Assembly (NCBI GenBank): GCA_026724425.1
Contig: JAIUCV010000570.1
Coordinates: 248,001-312,000, forward strand
Origin: Erythrophleum ivorense
Lineage: Eukaryota > Streptophyta > Magnoliopsida > Fabales > Fabaceae
Length of the DNA stretch: 64,000 nt
Direction of reading: 5' to 3'
The notes below the pieces were generated by a model. That model was not told the DNA's origin. It searched no databases and saw only the letters and a program-made list of their open reading frames with translations. The position numbers and the translations under genes were made by a program. Of this stretch, positions 46,797 to 58,809 are shown piece by piece (position 1 is the stretch's first letter; each line of letters opens with the position of its first letter).

Positions 46797-49496
46797 TGTC
46801 ACACGCTGAAACCCACAGCGTGGCTGGCACGGAAAATAGCTAAATTTTCTTCCGTAAGCCAAAACCAACTAAAATTCTATCAAACATTAGTGAATATCCC
46901 TAAGATTCAATACCAAACATCGTAACCAAATAGAACATTTGCAAATCATATGTGTATTACATAAATTTAGTTATAAGGGATTCTTGTAGAAATTTCGACA
47001 AAATCCCTCCTGTAAATTGAATCTCTCGAAATTTCTATAAATTAGCCAATCAGTTTAAAACATCAAAAGAAAGTTCAACCATCAATCTAGACTAGAATAA
47101 GTTAGTTTCTAAAGGTGGGGGACCTTATTTGTGATTCAGGGAGCTACAAACAACATTCTGCAGTACAAAATAAATTTTAAATATATCAACAAAACATGCC
47201 CATGGGAACATATGCGGGGCTCACCAAGAATGAAGGAAGGTGCCAATCCTGAGCTGCTAAAGAGGGACCAGGCTCAGACCTACTATTTGAAACAAATTAA
47301 AACTAAAAGGAATGAGTCAAACGCTCAGAGAGGCCTAATGTATGAAAAATCAGAACATATCAACCAGAATCTTCACATTCAGAAAAGAGACATAATCAAG
47401 GGATGGTTTGTCCTTATAATCCAATAAAGTCTGTATAAATATTCAAATGATCAAATGAATAATGAATAATTAAATGATGTTAAGCATATAAGTATAGAAT
47501 CAACTTTAAAACAAAGAAAGGAAACATAAATTATACAATGCTCATAAAAAAAAAAAACAAGATTTCTCTCTATAGTATCCTTGGTTATAGAAAGTCCTTA
47601 GTGCACCCTGGGACACCCATCATTATGATTTTCTTAATATCGTTAAATTAGTATATGATAACCCCTAACCCTAATTCTCCTATGCTTGAGATTTAAATCC
47701 TTCATTATTATTCAAATTGCCTCCTACCATAGTTTAACTACCTTCGTGTTGCCAAACAAGATATAGAATCCAAGTGTCTTATCCAATACTAAGTCTCAAT
47801 AAGAACTTAAATAAAATTATCATTTTCGGGTTCAAAGGAAAATAAAGTGATATATCTCAAACGTGGGTTAACATTATTTCCACCCATCGTTCAATAAGTT
47901 AACCATTATTTATTTATCTTTTATTATTATTACTATTTTTATAATCCCATAAGCCACACACACTATTAGCTTTCAAGCTTGTAGAATCCATTTGAATTTC
48001 AGTCAGAATATTTAAGAGCTTCAGGCTACACAAATAGTATTAGCCATAGCATTAAGATCCTAACATTGCAAAGGGTCACAATAAAAATGTGGTCTCTTTA
48101 ACGTTTGCACTAACCTTGCCTCCACGGATAACTCACTCAACTGGTATCCAAGGAAGGAGCAACTACACCATTAATGTGCTTTGCTGGCCGAGACTTTAGG
48201 ATGGAGAAAAGAAGAAGAAAAATGGGACTAAATGAGGTTCGTTGTACTTTCCTCAACTCCTTCTCAGACCCTTAACCAACCTAGCTGTGACTCACACCAA
48301 GAGCAACCACACTCCCACCTTAGTCCTGCTTGGTCGACAATTAGTGAGAAGATTGTGTAGAGCAAAAGTTCGAGCCCAAGAGGGGCAACAACCATGCACC
48401 AAAAACCATGAAATTTAACCATTGTTTGGTTGGAGGAGCTTGAGGGGGAGAGAGAGAGAGGAGAGAAGGGGAGGAAACCTTAGCCTTGTTTGTTTGGTAT
48501 GAAAAAATTATAAGGTAAAAATATTATCTTTTCTCCTCTTCAAATTCTTCCCTCTAAAGGTGGGAGATTTTAAGAGTTTTAAAAGTAAAAAAAAATTTTT
48601 AGATGTATGAGATCAAATTGCTTTTGAATTATTTTTATTTTAAATATAACATAAATTTTATTTTTTTAATAGAATTTAAAATATTTTTTATAAAAATAAA
48701 AAATATTTTTAAATAAAAATAAAAAAAATTATTTTTTATAATAAAAAATAAAAAAATTTATAAAAATATCTTAAAAATAAAAAAAATTAATTAAAAATAT
48801 AATTGTTCATTAATCCTTTTTTTCTTCTAAATCAACCAAACAACATATTATTAAAATTTTTTTTTTTTCTCCCCTCCCCTCCATTAAAATCACTTTTCTC
48901 TCCTCCCCTTCATTGAACCAAACATTCCCTTAAAAAAAAAAAAAAAAAATAAAGACACATTCGAACAAATAAAAGCTACAATTTTAGACTAGCAAGCATA
49001 AATCTTACACAAAATTTTGGGCTACACAAAGCTCCCCACCAGCATGGTTTCAGCCAGCCAAGAAGTTGGAATCTTCACTCAAGAAGGAGACAATCTTGCA
49101 TGAAATGGTGATGCCAGAAAATCAGCAATGAAACTCAGTTGGAACAGGAGAGATAATGGCGTAGACAACCGAAGAAAACAGGAAGCAAAATAGCAACGAA
49201 AATTAAGAAGCAAAAGTGGACATATGTGACTGACTTTTCGCTGTTCCCTCTGACTGAAATAAAGTAGTTCTGATGAAGGTAACGTGCTGCAGCAGAATAA
49301 CATCAGAATTTCCAAAAAAACCAGCTTTCAAATGGGAAAAGGAGGGGTTTTGTGGGCATCTCATAAATAAACAGGTGGCGAAAGAATAAATAAGAAAAAG
49401 AAGAAAAAAATAAAACAGTTTTTTGGGGTTCGAAATCTGCCAGTGTGTGTGTTTGTTTGTGAGCATAAATATATATATTTTTATATGGGTTTTACA
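46797..49496 (+). mobile_element. Solo LTR (family S, copy 4), 2.70 kb
   Basis: Begins TGTCACACGCTG and ends GTTTTACA. Perfect 5-bp repeats AATGG flank it (46792-46796 and 49497-49501). Its start (CAGCGTGGCTGGCACGGAAAA) is close to copy 1 (AAGTGTGACTGGCACAGAAG). It contains a Tourist-like MITE at 48418-48929. A 98-codon frame at 47131-47427 shares a peptide block with copy 2 (see findings). Confidence 0.85.
48418..48929. mobile_element. Tourist-like MITE inside solo LTR copy 4
   Basis: Left end ACCATTGTTTGGTTGGA and right end (other strand) GGGAATGTTTGGTTCAATG are inverted repeats; TTA flanks both sides (48415-48417 and 48930-48932). As in the MITE at 18089, purine-rich GGGGAG tracts adjoin the left end, CTCCCC the right, and a second TIR-like CCTTGTTTGTTTGGTATG lies about 65 bp in. 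The two are members of one family. The interior is AT-rich and has no transposase. Confidence 0.82.
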
Positions 49497-50470
49497 AATG
49501 GCTTGCAATTTCTTCTTTACTGTCAACCATGAACTAAACAAATGATAGACAATGTTGAGTTAGTTCTCTACTATGCTATTGATTGCCTACTTAGGCTGTT
49601 TATGGATGAGAATTAAGTCTTGATGGGATTTGTGATGAAAGTGATGCACAAGTTTAGAAAACTTACACAGTTTTTATAGTAAGATTTCTACAGAATGCCA
49701 AGCTTTTGGCTAGCTTAAAATTCTTCCAAAAACAATAAGTTGCCTTTAACTATGCTCACTGGTGCATCCCAGTTACTCAGAAAAGAACAATGGTCTATAT
49801 AGAATGATGCTAAATAAGGGATCATAAGCTTAACAAATTCTCCAGTCCAACAGAAAAAAAATTCCAACGCACCAACTACAATAATCCATGGAGGTCATGC
49901 GGTCTCATCAACCTCATTCAATTTGCAAGATAATAAAAAATTGCTAGTTACACCCCTTCACTCAAATACAAGAATTGTTGCAAGATAAGAAGCCGTGTGA
50001 GCATAGCTTTGTAAGGTGACTTGTAAAGATTAGTGCCCCCTATTTGATAGTGAATTTCATCACTCCATGAGTATCTTGTTCATGATGCTAAATTCGAAAT
50101 TATATTATTAGAAGACTTTAATTTCTTGTTTAAAATGCTTATCTCAAGTTTAAAACTCAACTAATAAAGATGTCGAGAAAGATTAAAATCATGCTTCAAA
50201 TTTTAATGGACAATAGAAAAATTGCTGACTGGATCGATAATTGCAATAGTTGGCTATAAAATAATGAAATAGTATAATAATAAGTTTCCCCCAATCATAT
50301 AACCTCATATATGTTAAAAACATGGTAAGAGGCACGAAATGATAATTTCTTAAGAAGTTTAAGGTAGCACATAAAACAGTATGTCATGGTTAGACAAATT
50401 TGATAAAGAAAAATAGTTGCTTGAAGTTTCGAAGTAAAAGTAGAAGAGGATAAATAATTTTTCGTACATT
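49497..50470 (-). pseudogene. Orphan TNL 3' flank (relic of another TNL copy)
   Basis: 50100-50465 matches the 3' flank of TNL copy 1 (26440-26850) in direct orientation. The whole segment matches, inverted, DNA downstream of TNL copy 2 (61745-61930, 62050-62110, 62740-63060), for example GACC(T/G)C(C/T)ATGGATTATTGT. The homology stops where the last coding exon would begin, so the gene body is gone. Confidence 0.78.
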
Positions 50471-50479
50471 CCCCTCCAT

Positions 50480-52417
50480 TTCTATAAGTTTTTATCTCCT
50501 TTTATTTGGAATAGTACTTTTTGTTGGTTTGGTCACTTAGTTTTTGCAATATTTTGGTCACATGAAGCGTTATTGTTTAAACTAAACTCCAGCGCATTTT
50601 CTTTTGAAAGTTTGCTGCTGTCCTAATTGTGTAGCTGTGTAAGGAAGTGGCTTCGCTCCTGGTTCAGTTTTGGGTGGTGATTTGCTTTATTTGAGGACGA
50701 GTAAAAGTTTAAGTTTGGGAGTGTAATAATTCTTTGCTAATCATGTAATTGTGCATAGTTTCTTTTAGTAAATCTAGGTTTAACCCTCTAATTACACAGT
50801 AAATAATACTTTTTATAAATAAAATAAATACAGTTAGGATAAATAGTTTCATACTCAACTTTTGTACTTTAAATGACAAGTTTTGTTTTAAATTTTGAGT
50901 AAATTGAGAATTAATTATACTATGTTCTTATTGTAAGGTGCAATCACAAGAAATGTAGAGGCAGAAGCGTGTTAAAACAAGATTGATGAAATTCTTCAAA
51001 TTAAAGAAACTTCAAAATACTTATAATTGCAATTTTAGGAAGCATGTCGTGACCAGAATTCATTGAGCCATGGCTAAATAGGAAGAAAATAAAGGTAGGC
51101 AACCATAGCAAGTTGTGTTGCAGCACATCATAAGCAAGCCATAGTGCAACTTTAGATAGAGATTTTCTTCAGCCATGGTGTGGATCAAGACATAGCTGAA
51201 GTTGTGGCACATATTATGTAAGCCGCGATGTAATGGTAGACAGAGGCCAAATGTGCAACAACAAGGATATAAAGTGCTGCAAGATGGTGCAGGTGATTTC
51301 ACATACAGTAACCACATGCATTGTAGTGCAAGAAGGCAAGCCATGGCACAAATGCTTCCAATGCACCATTTCGTCGCTGTGTGGAATTGAGTTATGGCAT
51401 GGGTCATTTTAGCAAAATGTAGCTTTTTAAAAAAAAATTGAGAGTTTCTTACTACATATAGCCATTTCAGTGGGAGGAGCCGCTATTCTAGGTTATCTTG
51501 GGTCTGTTCTGGGTGTGTAGAGGCTGAGGAGAAACTAAGAAGGGCATCTTGAAGCAAAGAAGTGTTGGATATTGAAGATTGAAGAAAAGACAAGCTTCCA
51601 TCCTTAGTTTTATCTTCCCTTCCTCTTTTATTTGCATTTGTTCAGATGCTTTTGACATTTGCTTTAATTTTGCTGTTGGTTTTCATAAATATGTGTAGAT
51701 AAACTCCTTAATCTAGGATTATTATGAACTCTTGTATGGATTAGTGGTTGTTTCTCATTCTAATTTTGTGATTAGTGATGAATACATGTTTACTCAACTT
51801 TTATACTCCATGCTTTCTAATTGCTTGGGCGATAATCAAATTGATTTGATACTTTAACTTGAACTTGGAAAAGGGAGAGTGAAATTAGATCCGGAGTTGA
51901 GTTGTCTAAGTACTAAAAACTTGCTAGTAAAAGTGGATGGTTTAGTTAATAAAATAAGAATATACTCATTAATATCACATAGTCTAATTAGATATTATGC
52001 TATCAATTTAATTTTGGTTGATTTCATAAAGAATTACAAAATTAATTAGATAATTCTATATGAGATTTGGAAAAATACTAATAGGAACAAGTAAACCTTA
52101 GACTAACATGTATCACCATTAAAAGTAAAGATAATGAGTGTTGAATTAAATTGTTATGAAGTAGAAGAGAGATTAATAATCCTAGATGCTATTATTTATC
52201 CAAAAACCCAAACAACAATTTTGAACTCTGCATAGTAGATAATCTTTAATCACTTTTTGTTATTACAATTACTTGAAATTTATTCGTTTAATTTAAGATA
52301 AGGTGTAAATTTTGGTACTTAACAAATTTTTATAACAAATCCTCAAGGAAATAATCTTTTCTCATTACTGTATTACTTTAGCGATATGTATACTTGCATA
52401 TACGCTTCAAGTAAGCA
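50480..52417 (+). mobile_element. Gypsy-like retrotransposon 3' end with LTR
   Basis: GAGGACGAGTAAAAGTTTAA followed by GTTTGGGAG is a polypurine-tract context common at the 3' end of plant Ty3/gypsy elements. A putative LTR starts TGTAATAATTC at 50722 and ends near 52417 in CTTGCATATACGCTTCAAGT followed by AAGCA, also typical of this group. No 5' LTR or pol is present, so this is a truncated copy. End points are inferred from motif resemblance alone. Confidence 0.5.
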
Positions 52418-54537
52418 ACATACACACTTCCTAATATTTGAAAATGACACTTTCTTAGACCAATTTATCCCTGATTTGAATTTTTTTCTCTAATCTTACC
52501 CATGGATCGTGTATTTTTATTTGCTTTGCTAATTTATTTATTTATTTTATTGTCTTTCATACTTAAAAAAGTAAATTTTTGGACTCTCAGTAGCTAAAAA
52601 TTGCCAAATTTGCCCCTAAACCCTATCTCACTTGGTTTCTCAATTTGTGTAAAATTAGAGTTTTGGCTTATTTTAACTGTTCTAGAGTCTTTAATAATTA
52701 TATTAGAAGAAAATAATTTATTTTCTTACTATACTATTTTTACATAATTATCATTTTGCCTATATTTCTTTACATTATTTACCAAGGCATCCCTTAATGG
52801 ACCTAAAGCAAGATTTTTAACATTTTTTATTTTAATTAGGCTTCTATTTTTTTTTATCCTTCCTCTTATTTTGGGGTTAATCTATCATAAAATTTATTAG
52901 TCATTACAAAGGACGAACGGTGCTGTCGAGTTGTCCAACAGAGAGGAGTTGACAAACGAGGGCGACCATGGAGAAGTATGAGACAAACAAAACTTCTGCA
53001 CCATAACATTAAAATAGCATTTTATTAAAATATGTAACCACCATAACATGATTTATCATCATTTTAATCACATCAAGTCAATTGTTAAACCTTTTAACTC
53101 TTAATTTATATTATAAATTTTTAATATGATCATGTATTCCTCAAGTTATTCCGTAATATTATATATATATATATATATATATCCCGTACATTGCACGTCG
53201 AATAGTATTTACGTATTTACATCTTACAAGTAAGCCAAGTAAGCAACAGTTGTACGTTACACGCGGTAGTAGAAAAGAGACAAAATTGGAGTCCAATTAC
53301 ATGGAGGAACTGAATTCGTTTGTTTCTTTTCAACATTATCCTCTAAGCTGACGTCCCCGCCGGCTTGTAATATTTCTATTGTGTAAGGGCTGATCCGAAA
53401 GTCAAATAGATAAACGACTTAGAAAAAGCAAAGTCATAGTAACATATGTTACAATATTGCTCTTATGTTTTAAACACTAGCATAACATTGGACAAGAAGA
53501 TTTTAAGAAAGATGAAGGAAATGATATAGGAAACATTTAATAACAGAATTATTGTGCACTGTAAATATTATTTTATTTAATAATATTTTAATTTTTTTAG
53601 TATTTTTAAATATAATAAAAAATGAAAGGAAAAAATTTACATGTTTAGATTTAGTAAGTTTAAGTTGAAATGTTAAATAATAAAAAAAACAAATGTAAAT
53701 TTAATAAGTTCATTAAATTTAATAAATTTAACATTTTAAGAAATATAAAAATATAATATAAAAACTCAACATTATATTTATATGTATAAATTTTAAAAAA
53801 TTAAGTGTCGTACCAAGATAGCACTGCCCTAGCATTATTTAATAACAGAATTATAGTGCATTGTGCATTTAAAACTCATTTCTTTCTTTTCACTATTTTC
53901 CTCGAAGTTGACAATTCTGCCGAACGCACGAAAGTGATGAATGAATTTAAAACTACAAACAAGTTTGAATATTTTTTGTGATTGCCTCCATGCCTCCCCT
54001 TGATTTTTTTTTCCTCCTATTTTTTTTCTCTTTCTCTAATTGGTTAGTTAAAAGTATATGTGAAATATAAACAAAAAATATTCTTATAATACATATACTA
54101 TATTGTAGAGTTAATGGTGCCAATTCTAGCCCCTATTTTAATTTGTTGTTTCTTGTGTAGTATTTGAAGGACAAACCCATAAATTATGTTGGCCTCTTGA
54201 GAACAACCATATCTTTCCTCTTTCTTCTGCACTCGTGAATTGTGATACCTCTCCATTCATTGACTTCGGGTCATAGCAATGAGCTGAGAAGAAAGTAAGA
54301 TCTGTTCAGGAATATTTATAAACAGTATTGTTTATCATATATCAATTATTATAGATCCTGCACAAGTTTTTTTTCTTTTAATCCGGCATCCATTATCTTT
54401 TTATTTTTTTCTGGATAAGAGTATCCATTAGTTTTTAATCTATTCCTTTCCCTTTTCCTTTTTCCTTCGGGGAATGATATGATTATATTGTTGTAGGTTA
54501 CAACTTGTACGGTAAACCAAAATGTAGAAACCTTGCA
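52418..54537. promoter_or_regulatory. TNL copy 2 upstream region
   Basis: 52418-53250 has no gene. From about 53290 the DNA matches, inverted, regions upstream of TNL copy 1 and its truncated duplicate: 53400-53530 against 36240-36320, and 54255-54310 against 34110-34190. Two diverged copies of the block around AAGCTGACGTCCCC/AAGTTGACAATTCTGCC occur (53345 and 53895). No promoter element can be fixed with confidence. Confidence 0.5.
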
Positions 54538-55043
54538 ATGGCGCCTAGTGTCCGAGAAGAATCTTCCTCAAACTCTTCTAATTCTACTTTTACTTCAAAA
54601 TGGAACTTTCACGTGTTCTTAAGTTTTATGGGACAAGATACTCGCAGAAATTTTACAGATCACTTATATGCTGCTTTAAGGGATAAAGGAATCATAGTTT
54701 TCAGAGACGATAAAGGAATAGAGAGAGGAGAAATTATATCACAACAACTTGTTAAAGCAATTGAGGATTCTCTCTTTGCAATTGTTATTCTCTCCAAAAA
54801 TTTTGCTTTCTCTACGTGGTGTTTGGATGAACTCCAAAAGATTCTTGAATCTAGAAAAGAATTGGGTCAACAAGTTTTCCCCATCTTCTATGGCGTAGAT
54901 CCATCTGATGTAAGACATCAAAAAAAGAGTTTTGACGAAGCTCTAAAGAAACATAAACAGACATTCAGAAGAAGCAAGGTGCAAAGATGGAGAGATGCTT
55001 TGACAGAAGTTGCCAACTTATCTGGTTGGGACTCCAAGGGTTG
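54538..55043 (+). pseudogene. TNL copy 2 exon 1: TIR domain (intact frame)
   Basis: TIR spans about residues 22-165: WNFHVFLSFMGQDTRRNFTD, RDDKGIERGEIISQQL, SKNFAFSTWCLDELQKI (catalytic glutamate in LDEL) and FPIFYGVDPSDVRHQ. The box is SFMGQDTR, as in copy 1, instead of the usual SFRGEDTR. The donor TG|GTAAGT means a retained intron stops translation at once. Confidence 0.95.
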
Positions 55044-57231
55044 GTAAGTTCTTTTTTTTCAATAAATTATATGGGTCTTTCTTTTATCTTAAAAATATTG
55101 TTTAATTTAATTTTAAAAATTTTAATTAAATTATTTTTTATTAATCTAAATATACAAATATATATTATATCCAAATATGCACAAATAAAAATAAAAAGCA
55201 CAAATTTTGTTTTCATTAAATTTAACAAAAAGAAAAATGTGTATTTAGGTCAATAGAGGGTATTTTAATTAAAAAATTTTAAATTACATCTTAACTTTTT
55301 ATTTTAAGAGAGGTCTATATATATATATATATATATATATTTAAAAATAGAGAATATGTTTGTGTAATATTAACAAACCTCAAAGGAAGTATGTATAATT
55401 TACTTTTTTTAAAATTTAATTAGATATTAAATTTGCACTAGTGTTTTTTTTTTGGGTCTTTTCTTATATGTTGGTTGAAACCGATTATAATGATTTTGCT
55501 TAGGCATAATTGCTAACTATTCAATAATTAGTATAGTAGCTTTAATTAGGGGTGATAAATAAAATTCATGATTCCTAAGCGATTTGATCCTTTTACTACT
55601 TTATCAATGCGATCTAATTCATTAAAATTATAGAATGTAATGAACATGTTATTTTACATTCGTCTTCTTAATTGGTGAATAGCTATAAATAAATAATGGA
55701 TATCCGTTAAATTCACTCAAATTAAATATATAGAAAAGAAAATAAATTTACATGTAGTTTCTGATATCTTTTGCTATTTTTCCCATCAGAACATAATAAG
55801 TGTATGGTTTTTATAAATAAATATATTATTTTTAATTAAACTATATACTTATTATGTTTAAATTAAAAAAATTAAATACTTATTATATTTTAATGAAAAA
55901 ATGTAATATAAAAATGGTATATAGGTCTAATGCTATATAAAAACGATCTAGAATTGTTTGTTATTGTTTTGACATTTGTATCAACTCTTTCCCTCAACTT
56001 TCAGTATTTTTTAAAAGAAAATATTATTTGTTTTACGAGAAACTATGTTATTTACTCTTGTGCTATGTACTGAAACGCTTTATAGCTTTATTTAGTAATG
56101 ATTTAATTAATTTTAATCACATAAATAATTTTAATTGAGAAAATAATATTTATATACAATTCATAAAAAATTTAAAAATACAAATCACATATAAACATAA
56201 TTATAGAATATGACAGAGAAAAATAAAAAAAAATCTCATTTCTAATTTTATGATTTCATCAAAATAAAAGAAATATTAAATTTTACAAATATTATATTAT
56301 GTGATTTCACTCTTGTTAATTTTTTGAAATCTCTGTTGAAATAATTAGGTTGAACTGAAATATTTGATGTATATACTATCTAGAATCTCATCTTAAGATA
56401 ATTTGAAGCACATTTAGCTTTAACTATTATTTTTTCTAATATATAACCAAAGCCTTAATAAATTTTATGAAAAGTGGAGTGAAAATTAACATTATTGTTT
56501 GACAACTTATTGAACTAACTAGCAATTATTTTCGTAAGCTATTATTCAACATTATTTTTTTTTTTGCCCCTAAAATTTGGAATTTCTTTCCAAGCAAAGG
56601 AAACTTACATGGTCTAGAACCCCAGAAATCATATAAACAACATAGAAAGCACATAAGCATGCATGCCACACAGCAGTAAAGCAAACCCACGAAAAACATA
56701 TTAAAGATAATCAGACTAAGACATCACAACATTCTGGCAATATCCATGCTAGCAAAGATGGGGGCATAGTGACCCAATCAAAAAGGCACTTCTTTTTTGT
56801 TGTAATACATACTACCCAGATGCCAGCCAAATTAGCTGATAAACCCAAGGAAGGAACATAAAGCAAAGTTGAAGAAAGAGCTTTTATATATGTAATAAGT
56901 GAAAAATTTCTCCTGTCAAAAATTGCAGATGAAGTAAGTAATAGAGTTGATCACTGCAGTCTGATTCCACGCAGATATGTGGAGCACCAGTTTGTGCTTT
57001 GCTGAGAAACTAATGAAAACATTTTATACACACACACACACACACACACACAATATAAACATAATAGTAAAGTTTTATGAAAATTGTAATAAAAAATCCT
57101 ATTATATAAGAAAAATATATTCTAGTTCTAGTATAAAACTAAAATTCAAGAAAGGTCATATTCATGTTGCTTTATTTGATTATAAATATAAAATTCATAT
57201 TAAACACATTGAAATTTTTTTCTTTTTGTAG
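55044..57231. other. TNL copy 2 intron 1 with inserted DNA
   Basis: 2.2-kb intron. About 55230-55420 holds an AT-rich MITE-like piece also found near 25610-25945. About 56555-56990 is less AT-rich, preceded by a T run (56550-56563) that reads as poly-A on the minus strand, so it may be a retroposed 3' UTR or SINE/LINE tail. It contains no reading frame I recognise. An AC microsatellite lies at 57029-57052. Confidence 0.5.
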
Positions 57232-58316
57232 GAACGAAACAGATCTTATCAAAAACATTGTTCTGGAGATATGGACCAATTTATGTTCTAAATTGCAATA
57301 CTACGATGATAATCTTGTTGGAATTGACTCAAGAATGGTTAAAATTACTTCACTCTTAGGGATAGGATTGGATGATGTCCGTTTTGTAGGGATATGGGGT
57401 ATGGCGGGATAGGAAAGACAACTCTTGCTAGAGCTGTTTATGAAATGATCTCTAGCCAATTTGAAATTTGTTGCTTTCTTGCCAATGTTAGAGAGACTTC
57501 AGATTTACAAACAGAGCTTCTTTCACATGTGAAGATACATGAGATGAAAATCAAAGATACACATGAAGGAAAGAAGATAATAAGAAACCTTTTTTGCAAT
57601 AAAAAAGTTCTCCTTGTTCTTGATGATGTAGATGGTACAAGTCAATTAGAGAATTTAGCTGAAAGCCAAAGTGGTTTGGTGCAGGGAGCAGAGTAATTAT
57701 AACAACTAGAAATATACGATGTTTGAAATCACATGGAGTGTATGGAATATATAAAATTGAAATCATGAAGAAAGATGAATCTCTTCAACTCTTTTCTAAG
57801 AAAGCATTTAAAAAGGATCATCCTGAAGAGGATTATTTGGAGTTGTCTAAATCAGTGGTTGAATATGCCAGAGGTCTCCCCTTGGCACTCAAAGTTTTAG
57901 GTTCTTTTCTTTGTGGAAGAAATGTACTTGAATGGAAAGATGCTTTAAATAGGTTGAAGAAAATTCCAAATAAAGATATTCTCCAAAAACTTAGAATAAG
58001 TTATGATGGATTAGAAGATGATGAAAAGACAATATTTTTGGATATTGCTTGTTTTTTTAAGGGATGGAAGAAAGATCAAGTCACCCAAATTTTGGAAAAC
58101 TGTGGTCTTCATCCAACAATTGGAATAAGTATTCTCATTGAAAAAGCCTTGCTAATTGAAAAGATTGATTGGTTTGGAGACTGCTGTTTAGAGATGCATG
58201 ATTTACTTCAAGAACTGGGTAGGAGTATCGTTTTTCAAGAGTCTCCTTATAATGCTTGCCGACGTAGTAGATTGTGGAATCCAAAGGACATTAATGAAGT
58301 ATTAAAAAATAACAAG
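57232..58316 (+). pseudogene. TNL copy 2 exon 2: NB-ARC
   Basis: After acceptor TTGTAG the frame reads NETDLIKNIVLEIWTNL. Walker A would be GMGGIGKTT but ATGGCGGGATAGG lacks one G. Then follow KKVLLVLDDVD (kinase-2), a second lost base, RVIITTRN (RNBS-B), ARGLPLALKVLGS (GLPL), EKTIFLDIACFFKGW (RNBS-D) and CCLEMHDLLQELG (MHD). All signature motifs survive apart from the shifts. Confidence 0.93.
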
Positions 58317-58433
58317 GTGAGTACCTTATATTCTAAATATCTTATTGTTATATATTGTAATAAATCTTAAGTTTTTAATATGTTTTACTTGCCATTCTCA
58401 TGTTATTTGCCTGGAAATGGACCATTTTATTAG

Positions 58434-58706
58434 GGAACTGAAGCGATACAAGGTATTGTCCTGCCTATCCACTATGAAGCACATATTGATCCTAAAGCTT
58501 TTTCAAAGATGTGTAATCTCAGATTACTCATCATATCAAACGAAGTGAAACTTCCACGGGGTCTCAAATGCCTTTCTAGTGCATTAAAAGTCATTAAATG
58601 GACATCATATCCTCTAGAAGCTCTTCCGGTTGAAATCCCATTGGATAAACTTATTGACATTCAAATGTCCAATAGCAAAATAAGGCAACTTTGGAATGGC
58701 ATACAG
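58434..58706 (+). pseudogene. TNL copy 2 exon 3: NB-LRR linker and first LRR
   Basis: Open frame of 91 codons: GTEAIQGIVLPIHYE, KMCNLRLLIISNEV, LPRGLKCLSSALKVIKWTSY, PLEALP. Borders TATTAG| and CAG|GTAAGA. Copy 1 has a TGA at the matching place (28448). Confidence 0.93.
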
Positions 58707-58809
58707 GTAAGATACTTCATGCACCAGAATGTCTTATATCTTGTTATTGAGATAATATTGCTACACTGTTTTCATGAGCTGATTCTGCCATATATCTTTG
58801 TTTGATCAG

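Noticed and set aside
49079..49541. Two overlapping minus frames (78 and 112 codons)
   Set aside because: They lie across the end of solo LTR copy 4, have no known motif and cross the LTR boundary.
54505..54537. Upstream in-frame ATG of TNL copy 2 as the start
   Set aside because: Copy 1 aligns from the second Met (MAS/MAP) and the sequence before it does not look like a conserved N-terminus; kept only as an alternative.
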